A DNA stretch of 64,000 nt from assembly GCA_935421135.1 (NCBI GenBank), contig OW285191.1, positions 13,395,700-13,459,699 of the forward strand. The letters are read 5' to 3'. The number at the start of each line of letters is the position of its first letter. Positions within the stretch are counted from its first letter, which is position 1. Origin of the DNA: Bugulina stolonifera (Eukaryota; Bryozoa; Gymnolaemata; Cheilostomatida; Bugulidae). Under the pieces are notes generated by a model. That model did not search any database. It worked only from the letters and a program-made list of their open reading frames with translations, and was not told the origin of the DNA. Made by a program: the position numbers and the translations under genes. Of this stretch, positions 1-12,931 are shown one piece after another.

Positions 1-434
1 AGTACAGTACAATGATGTACTCCACCCTTATAATGCTCATTTTTTGTCAACTCAGTTTAATAATTTGACAAGGAAACACGACTAATAAAATCTATAGATT
101 ATTATTGGTATTATTTACTTGTTTTATTCAGTGGCTTGTCTCCCAGTGAAACTGCTTGGAATTTACTTCAAGACAAACTATTTGTCACGCTGCAAACCAG
201 TGATGAATAGTAACAGATCCGTTTAGTACATTTTTGAACAAAATCACTCAGAGCACTTTTGCCAGTCGCTTCTATTTTCGAGGGGGAGCGCAAAATATTT
301 GCTATTCACACATTTAAGAAAGAAAAGTCATGAGTAGTAAGACATAGTGTTATAATTGGCCCCTACATATAACATGGTGATAATCTAGTGTGATGGGTTC
401 TATGTGGTATTTACATGTTGTTCTGTTTATGCAG

Positions 435-3400
435 ATTGACAACTGTATATGTGCCAAATCATTGGGATGGAGTCAACCAGTTGACACTTGCATCTATGGA
501 GTCGGCTCCCTCGTCTTCTCTACACTACAAATACAGAAGTCCAAGGTTACTCTACAGGTATCTCAATATAATTTTTATTGTAATTTCTTGCTCTCATATC
601 ATACATGTATTTGCATAACTTTGTAGACATTCTTTTGTTATGGATTTGTATAAGTTGGTCTCTAAGTTGTCTTCTCTCAAATATAATGGGGAGACAAATT
701 TAAATGCATAGTTGTCATTTTAAATATACCTATAGGTTGTGCCTATTAGCCAGAGTATAGGAGTTAATTGGCGCACTATTACCCATCATATTATAGTAAT
801 ATCAATCTACCTATCTTCCCTGTCACATTGTGTGGTCATATTATTATTAGATTTGATAGATGGCGTGTGCCGTTTGTTAGTTCCAACGGCACTATTGATC
901 TTTAGGATATAGCAACCCTCATTCCCTAGTTAGGAATCATAGTGCTGATTGCTAGCCCATGGCCATGCTTCCTGGTAGGTAGGTTCCTGGTTGTGTTGCT
1001 TCAATATGGCAGATACCCATTAGTAGTACTTAGGCTTGTACATAGTTATTTTGTGTCCAGTGCTACTATGGAAGTCTCTAGTCAACATGATGTTACATTG
1101 TCAGCTACACCCATGTTTGTGATAGCAATACCAGATCAAGCTAGCATTATGGGGTATTTATTTTGGAAAAAGACTCATGATTTGATGGATCTTGGTAGTA
1201 AGTAATTTTGGTATAAACCTGGATGTTATTAGCCAAACCTCCTCATGCCCCTCCCCCTCCCAGCTGTATAGCTTCTAGCAGGGACGTGAGATACTTAGGT
1301 ATGCCAACTTGGTGCATTTGGTTAGGTTTCACTACCTCAACACCTGCGCTGTGGTCTTCATCACCTTGACCTGCAGTAGATATTATCTAGATAATAATAT
1401 TTAGATATTATTTGGATAATTTATTCTATTTAACATGGTTTGCAAGCCATGCCATGAATTTGCTAATCTGCTTTTGACCCGCTGCTTCAGTATATACTCT
1501 CACTATACTTTTTGACTTTCAGCTTTCTTTATTATCAGTCAGAACAGGTAATCATACAGCTTTGTGTGTGCTTCTGCATATGCTTGCATTACGTATACAT
1601 ATACTTCTCCGTATACATATACTTCTCCGTATACATATACTTCTCCGCCCCAGCATTTGTTGTAGGAATATCAACCAGGGTCTGAGTAAATCCTTTGATT
1701 TTCTTCAAAAGCTCTTTTTACAGTTTGTTACGTCACATACCATTACAAAGAAACAAACAAACCTCCCATTGGTATAATATGAAATGTGCTTGAATAAATT
1801 ATACAGGTGGGCTTATAGATAAGTCGATGGTTTAAGTGTATTTAGAGATCACATGACTGTTCATAAGTTGGTTAAATAGTCGACTCTTTCATGATGGCTA
1901 TGCAGCTGTTATGGACCAAGTGATTTCAAACACCATGAAAATTTTAATGCCAAAATTGCCGCAGTAATATCATCAACCACAGGCTATTACATGTACATGT
2001 ACTGTATATCACTTTGACTTAGCTTAACTTACAACTTGACTTGTGACTTGGTATGACTTGATACAGTATAAAGTGATTTGATCTACTGCTCATTTTTTGC
2101 AAGCATCCATATTTTGTATTCTCCTAAATCACTGCATGTTTTGAATAGGCCCTACTAATGTATTTATTACAATGTTATGAAAAAAGGTATATTATAATAT
2201 ATATCTAATTCTACTGTGTATGTACATTTTATAAATGCTCCAACTAAGGCATATGCTACTCAATACTAACAAATGTTGGTGTGGGATAATATTTTAATTA
2301 TGAATAGTAGTACAAGACGCGTTTTTTATATAGATTTATTTCCTAATATTTCGTCACTTGTCCAAGTAACATCACGATGATGTTACTTGGACAAGTGACG
2401 AAATATTAGGAAATAAATCTATATAAAAAATGCGTCTTGTACTACTATTCATACTCAATACCAATACTGGAGAGCTAGGTATTAACCCCTCCTCTCCTTC
2501 AATTATTTAGAGTAATATATTCATTAGGTTATGTAATCACTGATCTGTGTGTAGCATTATTTACGGTAGAATCTGTGTGGAATGTTGCTCTCTTAGCCAG
2601 CTAGCTGCACTCATATATAACAATACTGTTTGTGTTATCGTAGTGATCTGTTTTTGTAGTTTGAAGGCCGACTAACCGAACGTAGAGTAGCAGTGATTGC
2701 GCATTATCGAGGTGGCAGCACCTTCGCGTCACTCATGTTCAGTGAATATCCAAATTCTTTATACATATTTGAGCCAGCCTCTGTGTTTGGTATAGCCTGG
2801 AAAGGGGTGAATATGTCTCTAGCTAATGAGGCTGGACGTTCTAGAACATTCTTGGAAAGGGTCAGTATGCTACTAGTATTACCCGTAGATATTATATACA
2901 TATATCTGTGGTTTTACTATTCTGTTAGTTATTTGCCTTATGTACATTGAAACTTGCTTAATTCAAACTCCAAGGGACTACCATAAATGGTTTGAATTAG
3001 GCCGGGTTTGAATTATGTGATCCCTTCATTCTATATAATGACATACATCACATGTACAGGACAACAGTATAAAAACGCATTTAGCTGAGGAACCGTAAAG
3101 CAATTAGTGGGTTTTTCCAGCTTAGCTTGAGCAGAAACATATTGCACTAGTAACTAATAATGACTACCAACTACTAGCAACGATTATTAGGTGACTAATG
3201 CTGGATGTGATAGTATTATCATTGATTATAGTGTGAGCCTAAGCCGCATGAAGTTTGAATTATTTGAAGCCATATATATAGTGCTCTGCAGGGACCAAGG
3301 CTAACAGTTTGAACTAACCAAGTTTTTGAATTATCCGAGGTTGAATTAAGCAAGTTCCAATGTATTTGGTGTTTGCTTTCACTTGCTGTACGCCACTAAG

Positions 3401-6400
3401 CAATACTTGCATTTCTTTACAAGTAAATTACAATTTTTTACTAGAAATTTCAATTCTAATATAGGTCTGAAGTTTTTTTTATATTGTGTGTTAGGTATTG
3501 TTATTGTTATCTCATAGAAGTTTTCTTGCCTTTTATGCATTCTCATATTAGATTATGCATGGTTACTCGTGCCTATGTACATGTATGTTCTATACTATTA
3601 CAGCTGTACCCACTCTGGTTTAACTGTAATGGTAGAGATTTACCAGGTGTCTGGCTATACAGGTACCCAGGGTGGGGTTTACATAATCAAGGTTTATCTG
3701 TATATAACAAGTGTAAGAAAGCCATCCGCTCACCGGCAGGTTAGTATACTCATTCAACATAATGCTACCATCTAGTTATCAGCAATATCTTCATAGTCTA
3801 TTTGGTTACTATTTGACTGGATCATATTCATATACATTGTACATGTGATTATTCAACTTCAACTGACAATAATATACATAAATGTATCTACATATATATT
3901 TTATGCAATGTATATGTAACATATCATGACTATGATATTAGTTGTTGAGATGCTAAGAAATATATGACCAGCACCATCTGATTATATTATATAATACGTG
4001 TATACGCTGTGGAAATTTAGTCGATGATGTTTTTTTGGTACCAAACAAAAGTTCTTAATACTATATAATCTAATCTACTTGCTTGTTAGTTTTGTTCTCT
4101 TGACACTTGTATATATACATGTATGTATACCTGTTTCATATGACGCTCATATATACAGTATAATCTGATGCAGGAGGATTGCTGTGCAGTGCATACATAG
4201 AAGAGAAATGTCTCATGGCACCAATTGTGGCTGCTAAAACTACTAGAATGCTGCATGCCGAGAATCTACGCAGATTCTCCAAGATGGGAACTAATATTGA
4301 CATCATCCATGTGGTAAGTACCACCTGCTATAAGTCTGTCACCTATGGCAATGTTCTAGTGCAAGTACCTGCAAGCTGCTGTCATAGTATATCAAGTGGT
4401 TAACATAATGGTAGTTTTACTTGTATTTCATTTGTTTCTCTCCTGCTAGACTCTTGCCAGTTCCCCTCCCCTTATTCTGCACAATTATATATGTTGTACA
4501 GTGCATACACACCATGGGCGGATTTACTGTAGGTCGCCAGGGTCTCGCGACCCCCCTTTTATTTGCTGAAAAAAAAATTGAAATTGATTGATTTTTGGCC
4601 ATATTCAAAGATTTTCCCATTTAGAAAGTTTTTCTATGGAGGTCGCCATGATTTCTATAGTTACTTATTAGGATCGCAGTAAATATAGCTTAAGTTTCAT
4701 ATTCCTGCAAGTAGCTCTCAGGTAGATCAGCAAAGTCAATTGATTGTGCTATCAATAAACTTCTTGCAGACATTCTTGTTTACTGTACAGTCAAAGTTTG
4801 CTTGGCTAATTCACTGAATGAATCGGTGATTGCTTAAAAAATTAATCAAAATAATTCTAATAATATCACCTTTACATTTTCCAGAAAGAGTTTATTGTAC
4901 CACTTTGCATTTTAGCAAAGTTAATTCTCTTTTCCTGTTTTGTCCTGGGTAATTTCCTAGATTAGGAGAAAAGAGGAACTATACTATCACTCAGAGTTAC
5001 GAATATTCAATAGAATATTCATTAGATTATGATTACATTATTTGAATTTTCTTAGATCCCAGATTCGAGATTCAGATTGGGGAAAAGAGGAACTAGCAGT
5101 CAGAGTTATGAATATATGAATTTCCAATTTAGTTTTTATTTAACAACAGGACATCATGAACATTATGATTATCTTATGAATGATAATCCTAATGTTGCTT
5201 ACAATGATATTCTTTTTAAAATATAATTTATAAATGATTATAATTTTAAAATATTAAATTAATAAAATATAAATAATAATGATTTACATTTTATTAATTT
5301 GATATTTGAAAATTATAATCATTTAGGTTGTCATTTTATTGTTTTGTAATGCAGCCTAAACAATATTGTTGATGTTATTACTATTAATTGTATGAATTTT
5401 TTATAAAAAATTATTTAATATCATATCTATAAATTACTATCAAGCGCAGTTTTTAGTTTTTCATAGCATAACTTTCTGCCTCCAGCGTCCAAGAGTGAGA
5501 GTTTTCCCAAGGCTTGAAATCCCCCAGCACAAAGGATCCTCTTCATTTTTTAGTCCTTAGTTTCAAGTTTACATGGTCTCTATGAAGCCTAAAAAGCTTC
5601 AGCGGCCGGGGCTCCGCCCCGGACCCCGTTGGGGGGGCTTACAGCGCCCCCCAAACCCCCCAGCTGTTGGTCTCGGGCGCTTCGCGCCCTCGGCTCGGGT
5701 GCTGCGCACCCTCAATAAATTTCCTTGGTGGGCAGGAGACCCCCCTTTCTGAAAGTTGAAAATCCGCCCCTGCACACATCTATATATGTGGTGGAATGCA
5801 GAGCGTTGCATGGCCGTAACTATCTAGGCGGCTCAGGCGGCCCTAGCCGCCTGAACTTTTTGTTAAAAGAAGAAAAAATATCGGAAGGTATAGTTACCGT
5901 GCCCCACATGATATAAACATACTCTAATGAAAAATGATGCTACTATGTGTATAATTATATTCATGGCTAATTTTCGCGTGAAGCCACTGTTGATTTGATG
6001 GCGTAATTGGTAGAGTGCTTGGTCTTTAGGCATAGGGACACGAGTTCGAATCCCACTGATGGACAATTTTTTTCATTTTAGTACTTCACTCAATTTGTTA
6101 GCTATACAATGACAATACTAATCTGTAAGATAGGATCACTGCATGTGTAATTCTATATTCAGCAACAGGAAATGCCCTAAGATTGCATGCACAGTGTGCC
6201 CACCCATCTCATTTGTTCCACTTCGAACACTGTTCTTCAGGGTTTGCGAACCCTAGAATACCACTCTCCATCTCTATTCATCAACTAAATTTGCACTATT
6301 TCCCCTCTTATTAATGTGTGCACATTTTTGTGCCTAAGTCATGTAATGATGTAAAGGATTACAATGGTACGTCATGGCCAAGCCAAACAGAGAAACACTA

Positions 6401-9400
6401 TTTTGCAGTATACTAATTTGAAGTTTACTATTTGCAGATTACTATGCAACATTTTGTACTTTTGTACCATCACGTATAGCTCAAATATGCATCAAAATGG
6501 CTGTTTTTGTGTGAATTTTCAAAAAGTTTCTTGTGGGAGGTGCCCCACCCTCCTTCTGCCCCCATCCCGCACACACCCTCCCACACCGCTACTGTTAGCC
6601 TGTCCAATTTTGGCCGCCTCAACTTTTTCAGGAAAGTTACCCCCCTGCGTTGTGGTAGTGAACCTTTACAACCCTGTACTCACATCTCTTCTACTACCAT
6701 CCACTCAAGGATAAGAATGTGTCACTAACTTCAGATTGCTTGTATAGTATATAATGTATTATCCCAGTATTCCCAGAATTCTGCATTGCGGGCAGACACT
6801 ATTACTGACTGGGGGTAGATCATATTGAATAAGCATTAGTATTGAATCTATTCATTTGATGAAATAAGGCCATGGTATAGCTATGTAATATAACTACAGG
6901 TACATGTAGGTGTTAGGATACATCTAATATGAAGGATTGTAATTTTTTACAGAAAACGATCAAGTGGTTTTGATGCTAAGTATTACTTTGCTTCTTGCAC
7001 ATATTATAATGCGATACTTTTTAAATGTGGTCAGCTACAGCATTATGATAGTATTGTCAATGTTAGGGAAGGGACAGCAATGTTTCTATTTCTCATACTA
7101 GCAATTTCCTAAAGATCCATGTATGTAAGTCAGCTTCATTATATTGAAGTGAACATACATGTACATAACATAGATCTTCTTTACCTTCTCTATCTTCCAC
7201 ACCCGTCTCTGCTTTGGATCCTGCCAAGGATCTTATTCATTGTACTATAATATGCCTTGTATGTCTGTATTGAAAAGTATAAATAAATGGAGGCCTGTCT
7301 TCATTTCTCTCACTCACTGGTTTCCTGCGGCTAATATAAATATTGTATTTCCATGGGATAGAGGCAGTGTTCGAATTGTGGTTATACGGGAGTATACGGC
7401 ATGTACCCACCTCGATTTTGGTGGGTACACTGTCAGCAGGCGTGTACCCTCATGGTAATTGACTAGTTTTGCTGAAGACACGGCAGTTTTCGCAATCGAA
7501 ATAGGTTTACTGGTTGCTGAGTGACTGCTGATCGTGATCGTTTGATTGATAACGGCGTGTTAAGTCAATCCCGAAATGCCAAGGTAAGTTTATAGTAGCT
7601 TGGACCAGCAACCTGCACACAAATAAATCCTTCTGCTTTACTAACAAAGTTAGTCATTGTATCAATGGTTTCATAGGACTTGAATATGGGTTCCACTTTC
7701 TTTAGGATTTTCAGTTTTCCGAATGCATTTGCAGAGCCATGAAAACTTTTTGATAAGGAACAGTGGCCAAACAGTTGAATCTAAAAGTTTTTTAGCTCTA
7801 AACCTAAATCTCAAAAGTAAATTGTTGTACTCTATTGCAATTTGACGTTTGACTGAGTGATAAATATCGGAGATAGTTGTATTTTTCCTACTTTGCTAAT
7901 AAAATATAAAATGCAAAAATTAAAAATAAATATTAATATTAATTTAATATGATCATTCATGATGTTGTATATAACAATAACATAAATATTCGTATTTGTT
8001 AGATTATCACTAGAGAAAGAATCTGTATTCAATAATATAGCATATAAATAATAAATCAAACATTATATCAATTATATAAAAAAATAAATTATTATTATTA
8101 TATTTATTATTTATAGTGATTATTATAAATAATAGAACTAGAAGTGAATCAATAGAATTAGATAATCAAATGGTAATCATATCATAATGATAACCATAAT
8201 TATTTATATTTTCATCAATTTTTATATGAAATAAATTATTTTGATGATAATTGTTGTAGCAATACGCCTGCATCAAGTATAAATAAAAATATTGCTTACT
8301 GGATTGTCACAAGAACAAGAGTCGATATTCAATAAATAAAAATATAAAATAGAAATAAATTGTTTTTAATAGAACAGGGAATTAGATAATTAATTTGTAT
8401 TTAATGATTATTATTGTATCGAATATTTAATGCAAATAATATAGCAATTGTTATATCGTTTTATATAAAATATTTTAATCTCATGTTGATATTTTTATTC
8501 TAGAATAGGTAGGAATACTATTTGTTTTTGCACATAGTATTGAATTTCAACAGCTATAGGTATTGCGCTACTATTGCAAACTACTTCCAAGCTTAGTAAG
8601 TGAGGCAAAGAGTGAGGTTATGACAAATTGGAATTCACAGAAAGCTAAGAAGAATCCTGTCACTGTTTAGTCTAGATGGTACTAGTAGAAACTATGTATT
8701 TGGATTGAGCTTGGTTTCACTGGTTGACTGCAATTAAAGTAATCGTTTTGTTTGTATTCTCTATTTTTGTTGTATTCAGAAGTCCACAAAAGACCACAGG
8801 TAATGAAGTTGTATGCTGCCTATTAGTGTACTTGCATGCCGCATATTAGTGTACTTGCATGCTGTCTATTAGTGTACTTGCATGCTGCCTAGTAACCTAC
8901 ATGCATGATAGTTTGTCGAGTATTTTAGGTAGCTGAATAGTCTTTTTAGGCAATACTATATTTTTAGTTTACATTGAATTTGCTGTCAGTATGATTTGAT
9001 ATTTCTTGCTAAGGTTATATTCGGCCATGGATGTAACTTTGAGGCCAGTTTCCTAGTGCTGCCAATTTATACAACATTTAGCATTTTTGGAAGATGTTGT
9101 CACAAGTGGTGAGGATACTTGTAATACAGTGTTTAGTGATCCAAAGGAAGCTGGTGAGGAATTTAATTTTGCAGAAATTATACCCTAATTTATATTTTTC
9201 ATATCTACTGCTCGCTGGTGAAGCTGTCTTTTTCTAACATTGCTGTACTGGTGTTGTGGCAATGTCTTCTGTTCACTTTTCTAGGCGATTAGGCACTGTA
9301 GAGACCATTGGTTCAAACCCCAGTCAGGGCCCGGTGTTTTCATGGATTTGATGCAAGACCTAACAGCTCCCACAGATAAATTCCTTTAATTAACAAAATT

Positions 9401-11682
9401 ATAATATATTAGAGAGAGCCCAGTGAGTAATACATGTATATATCCTAGATAAATTGGTGAAACTACTTTACACAGGTATGTATGTTTTATAGGCTTCAAC
9501 CTTTTAACTTTTCCTTATAGCTGTTGTTCAAATAACATTATTGGTGTTATATAATAAAGTCTACAGGTAGGTTGTGACAAGGGAAATACATCTATTTTAT
9601 TGTATAATACTTTTGTTCATTATAATTTTGTTGATAAACTTCAACTCCTTCCCTTCTCTAATGTTGATGTCAATGTCATAGCTGTTTTGTTGAATTACTA
9701 TAGTTTTCATACAGTTGCAGTTACATGCTGTTGTTGTTTGTGTTTATATACTTTTGACAAAATATACAATTGTAAAATGTTGTAGTTCAGCATTTTGTAA
9801 TAAATAAAGAAGTTGTTTTCTCTCTGACTACATGTACTTTTATTACAGTGAAAGAAAGATAAGGGGAGTTGTCGTGTTTTAAATAGTATAGATCTATTCA
9901 TTCTTACAATCAATGCAGCAGTAATACAAAATTGAAGGACACAAAGCACACTCAGTAGTTTAAAATATAAGGAATGGTCTACATTGGTACCATGTACCCT
10001 GTGTAATGAGGCAAAGGAGCTATCAATCATAATTAGAAATTGTCTTCCCTTGTTTTGTCATGCTGAAATGGGAGAACAACTTCTAATTATGATCTGCAGC
10101 TTCTAAGTTACCAATGCACCCTTTAGGAAAGGTCCTAAGATTGCAGGTAGGAACCGTGTACCCACCTCATTTGTTCCACTTCGAACACTGGATAGAGGCT
10201 TCTGTAATACTGTAGACTACTAAGTACTTACACTCTAACTGTCAGCTTTCCTATTAGCAGGTCAAGGCCAAATAAAATTGGGAATACCAGAATCTCAGTC
10301 AATAGAATATACCACATTACAGTGTATATGCCTATGATTATTTATACTCTTACATTTACTTCTCCCCTGTAATGTAGCCATATACTGTGTAGAATATTTC
10401 TACTTGTGTAATATGTCTAGAACATCCGGCCTTATGAAGTAAATAGTTACAACTAATGTTATATCTGCTATAATAGTTGTGTTTCTACATGTAATATAGT
10501 TCAGGGACCCAAGAGGCACATTGCAGTCTAGAGCTCATCTGGAGAGATATTATAGAACAGATCAAGTCAATCATCTTACCATTGCATGCTGGGAGTTGAA
10601 TCAGTTAGCTACAGTATTTGATGAGCCTAACCGTCCACCCCATATACATTCTATGCATTATGAGCATATGGCTGCAGATATCATCTCCTCAGCTAAAAAA
10701 ATATTCAGGTATGTTCACATACTTCTCTTTGATACTACATTCTGTCGACTGTACATAAAAGCTGGAGTTATCCCTTCATATAACTGTAACTCTGTCCTAC
10801 TATGAGGTACAAACTAAAAATATAAAATTTATTTTACATGTTTTATTCTGAAGGAGGGTAGGATAAAATATACTGAATATGCAATAATTCTTCTATTGTA
10901 ATGAAGTAGAATATATGTTTGCAAGGGATGTAGTATAGTGGAGAGTAAATAACTCTCATGGATTAACATTTTAACAAGGGTTAGGGTTCCACTCATGCTT
11001 GTTTTACTTTAGAATATTTACCTGGTGTTTGATGAAAGGGACTTCTTATACTCGCTTATTGGCATGGAGCAAGTCAATTGAAATTCAGTAAAATAGCCTC
11101 ATATGAACTGTGTGAAAACAACCTCTCTCAGCTGCTCAAGCTATTGGTTCATTACAGTTCAAACAGTAAATTTATGCAATGGCTCAGTTCCATTGGCCCA
11201 CCACACATCTTGAATAATGCAATCCTACATTGTGACTATCGGCATGAGATATTCAGACATGTAAACTGGTAGAGCTGAATTTAATTACCTTCTTTACTAT
11301 CACAATTATGCACGCAACCATGCATATGCATCAATCATGTTAGAGCAAGTAAGCAAGGGAGGACAACTTCTTATTACAATCAGTGCCCATGATTGGTTAA
11401 TGTGTGTTGACTGGTTGTAGAGAGCTGAACATGACCCTTCCTGCTGTACTTGTGGACAAACTGAGAGTTGCAGTAGGTCAAGGTAACCAGACCGAAGCTG
11501 ACAGTCCAGGAAATTATGGTACTATCAAGAGTAACCCGTTGTCAAAAATACATAGTTGGGTGAAAAAACTCAACAATTCTACTGTTGAAATGGCCGACCA
11601 GAGTTCAGAGTGTAGACGGCTGTATGCAACTTACCCAGAAGTATATAAACCATTTAAAGATCTCAAAAACTATACAAACTGA
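435..11682 (+). CDS. carbohydrate sulfotransferase (CHST-like), 6 exons visible
   Basis: Golgi-type sulfotransferase that would move sulfate from PAPS to a glycan. Exons with matching phases: 435-557, 2660-2860, 3604-3739, 4174-4313, 10500-10708, 11421-11682 (about 356 residues). The 5'-PAPS loop is HYRGGSTF in exon 2, followed by the family's FEP (IFEPASVFG). The 3'-phosphate motif is HVFRDPRGTLQSR, formed across the exon 4/5 junction. The last exon has the late Cys/Trp segment (HSWVKKL, SSECRRLY). The start is unresolved: exon 1 is open back to an ATG at 393 (MGSMWYLHVVLFM), but 434 is also a good acceptor, so the type II membrane anchor may lie upstream of the window. Exon 5's acceptor is chosen as TAG|TTCAGG because it alone restores V-F-R-D-P-R in phase. 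Length fits the family (about 350-480 aa). Substrate cannot be told from sequence. Intron 4 is 6.2 kb and filled with repeats. Confidence 0.85.
1593..1646. repeat. 18-bp tandem repeat, 3 copies
   Basis: Unit GTATACATATACTTCTCC repeated three times without change inside sulfotransferase intron 1. Confidence 0.9.
2300..2452. mobile_element. near-perfect 153-bp palindrome (fold-back element), copy 1
   Basis: Two 74-nt arms (2300-2373 and 2379-2452) pair with one mismatch around a 5-nt loop. The outer arm reads TAGTAGTACAAGACGC and the inner arm TTCCTAATATTTCGTCACTTG. The same outer and middle arm sequences recur in the 46119-46257 palindrome, so this is a mobile family. The left flank (about 2272-2299, AAATGTTGGTGTGGG...) also recurs in inverted orientation next to copy 2 (46260-46290). 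The element therefore extends beyond the hairpin on one side. Confidence 0.8.
4513..5772. mobile_element. decayed hAT-like TIR element, non-autonomous
   Basis: The left end reads CATGGGCGGATTT and the right end, reverse-complemented, CAGGGGCGGATTTTC. The CAGGGGCGGAT-type terminus is typical of hAT elements. No clean 8-bp target duplication is visible (both flanks are CA-rich). Interior 5600-5720 is strongly GC-rich with short hairpins (GGGGCTCCGCCCCGG), and 5150-5400 is strongly AT-rich. No transposase ORF. Confidence 0.5.
5990..6065 (+). repeat. tRNA-like sequence (SINE head or tRNA relic)
   Basis: An A-box-like TGGCGTAATTGGTAGAG and a B-box-like AGTTCGAATCC are spaced as in a tRNA, followed by a T run. 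The acceptor and T stems do not pair, so this is not a functional tRNA gene. Confidence 0.45.
6172..6240 (+). repeat. interspersed repeat (TTCGAACACTG family), copy
   Basis: CTAAGATTGCA ... CCCACC.. CATTTGTTCCACTTCGAA ... CACTG matches 10125-10190 closely. More diverged relatives lie at about 7360-7456 and 29688-29745. Confidence 0.6.
8814..8886. repeat. 23-bp tandem repeat, about 3 copies
   Basis: Unit TATTAGTGTACTTGCATGC plus a variable 4-nt linker, within sulfotransferase intron 4. Confidence 0.8.
10028..10097. mobile_element. short fold-back MITE, AAGTTGTCC family
   Basis: Inverted arms: TCATAATTAGAAATTGTC on the left; on the right GACAACTTCTAATTATGA-like (GAACAACTTCTAATTATGA). Same family as 12095-12225, 14866-14935, 30824-30880, 35006-35065, 50862-50955 and 52626-52676. 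Confidence 0.7.
10125..10190 (+). repeat. interspersed repeat (TTCGAACACTG family), copy
   Basis: Second clear copy: CCTAAGATTGCA, GTACCCACCTC, then TTTGTTCCACTTCGAACACT. Function unknown. Confidence 0.6.
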
Positions 11683-12931
11683 GAAGATAAAAAATATTAA
11701 TTCTACAATATTTCAGTTTGAGCATACATGTACTTGTACATGTACAATTGTATGTCCAAGTCAATGTCTATGTCAATCAAGGAAGCAAAAAATTTTATCT
11801 TTATATTTATACTCTAGTTACTTAAAGCAGCATTGTTTATTAGCTGGTTAGTAAGCTTTTTTATATTCCCCATGGTTCTGTTGTTCCAAACTGGCATTAG
11901 ATTTACCGAGATACTTTTTGCCTGCAAATTGCTCGCCTAGTAACACATTTTATGCTATTTTTTGTCTGTGATAAATTATTACTATATTATATCAACACTG
12001 CTTTCTCCAACCACTGCTAACAATAAACCCTTTTATCCTTAAGAAGTTATACTATAACCTTCTCTATTTATATATTCTCTTGAAGGAGGTGTACATGACA
12101 TGGGTAGATAACTTCTGACCAGCCCTCAAACTCGTGAGCTATTGATCAGAAGTTGTCCTCTCTCAATCTATATTTCTGTTTTCCCAAGGAGGGGTAGATT
12201 GAGAGAGGAAAACTTCTAATTATAATTAACAGCTTACCCCGCCTATCCTCAAACAGCCTATTTTGTTTCTTGACTGAAGTTTAGCTGTGGAGACATTTTG
12301 TCTATATTGTTAATATCCATTGTATATATCATACGGTAACCTTGGTCACCAATGTTTCTAGCCCCCTATTCTTATCTCACATTTTTGACAAACTGCTACA
12401 AGTCCAAATCAAGTCATTTTTCATATAGCTTCCTGGTAACATCACTGTCATCATGCAAAATCAAAAATTGTATGAAGTACTATTTACTATCATTAAACCT
12501 CTTGCTCACACTTACATGTACTTTAGCACTCTTACACCCAGAGAGGTGATACAATACATGTACATGATTGTGTTATATTGAGATTGTGATCACTAAATAT
12601 AACAAGAACATTCAGTCAGCGTTTGCTATGTAATGTCTGCTTTAATTCAAATCAAAAAATTAGAGATTCATAGAAAACAGAAAAGTGTTTGTTTATTGAT
12701 GCATACAGTATAGAATATTTTGATCCAATACATGTACAAGTATATCAGATCTTCAACTAAAGAGAACAACAATATTATTATGCATCTACATGTAAAGCAT
12801 GTGTACCATATCCAGTAAAAGTCAAGTATAATTATAGTATAGTATCAGTAATAATAGCTGCCCATATTTAACACAAGGTACCCTCACCCCTCTACCAACA
12901 CAGTCATATTCTATAGGAAGTCTGGTTCTGT
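11683..12931. other. convergent intergenic region
   Basis: Lies between the 3' ends of the sulfotransferase (+) and FAH (-). It contains one fold-back element (12095-12225) and several TACATGTA-type palindromes. No gene seen. Confidence 0.6.
12095..12225. mobile_element. fold-back MITE, AAGTTGTCC family (compound copy)
   Basis: AGAAGTTGTCCTCTCTCAA on the left faces TTGAGAGAGGAAAACTTCTA on the right. An extra partial arm at about 12108 (AACTTCTGA) suggests two nested or tandem insertions. Confidence 0.7.

Larger units (their letters stand above)
558..2659. other. sulfotransferase intron 1, no gene seen
   Basis: Bounded by donor GTATCT after 557 and acceptor TTTTTGTAG before 2660. It holds the 18-bp repeat and the 2300-2452 palindrome. 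No coding ORF is convincing. Confidence 0.6.
4314..10499. other. sulfotransferase intron 4, repeat-rich
   Basis: 6.2 kb between donor GTAAGT (4314) and acceptor TAATATAG (10499). It holds a hAT-like decayed element (4513-5772), a tRNA-like SINE fragment (about 5990-6065), copies of a TTCGAACACTG-containing repeat (6172-6240, about 7360-7456, 10125-10190), a very AT-rich stretch (7900-8500), a 23-bp tandem repeat (8814-8886) and a fold-back element (10028-10097). A possible mini-gene start (ATGCCAAG before GTAAGT at 7577) was not supported further. Confidence 0.6.

Noticed and set aside
5990..6065. tRNA gene
   Set aside because: A and B boxes present but acceptor and T stems do not pair.
7577..8801. 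Mini-gene (ATGCCAAG|GTAAGT then a 20-nt exon at about 8780)
   Set aside because: Two tiny phase-compatible pieces with no supported third exon; too weak to call.
11013..11093. Possible sulfotransferase exon with early stop (IFTWCLMKGTS...)
   Set aside because: Exon 10500-10708 joins 11421-11682 in phase and gives the expected family C-terminus. This segment would truncate the protein.
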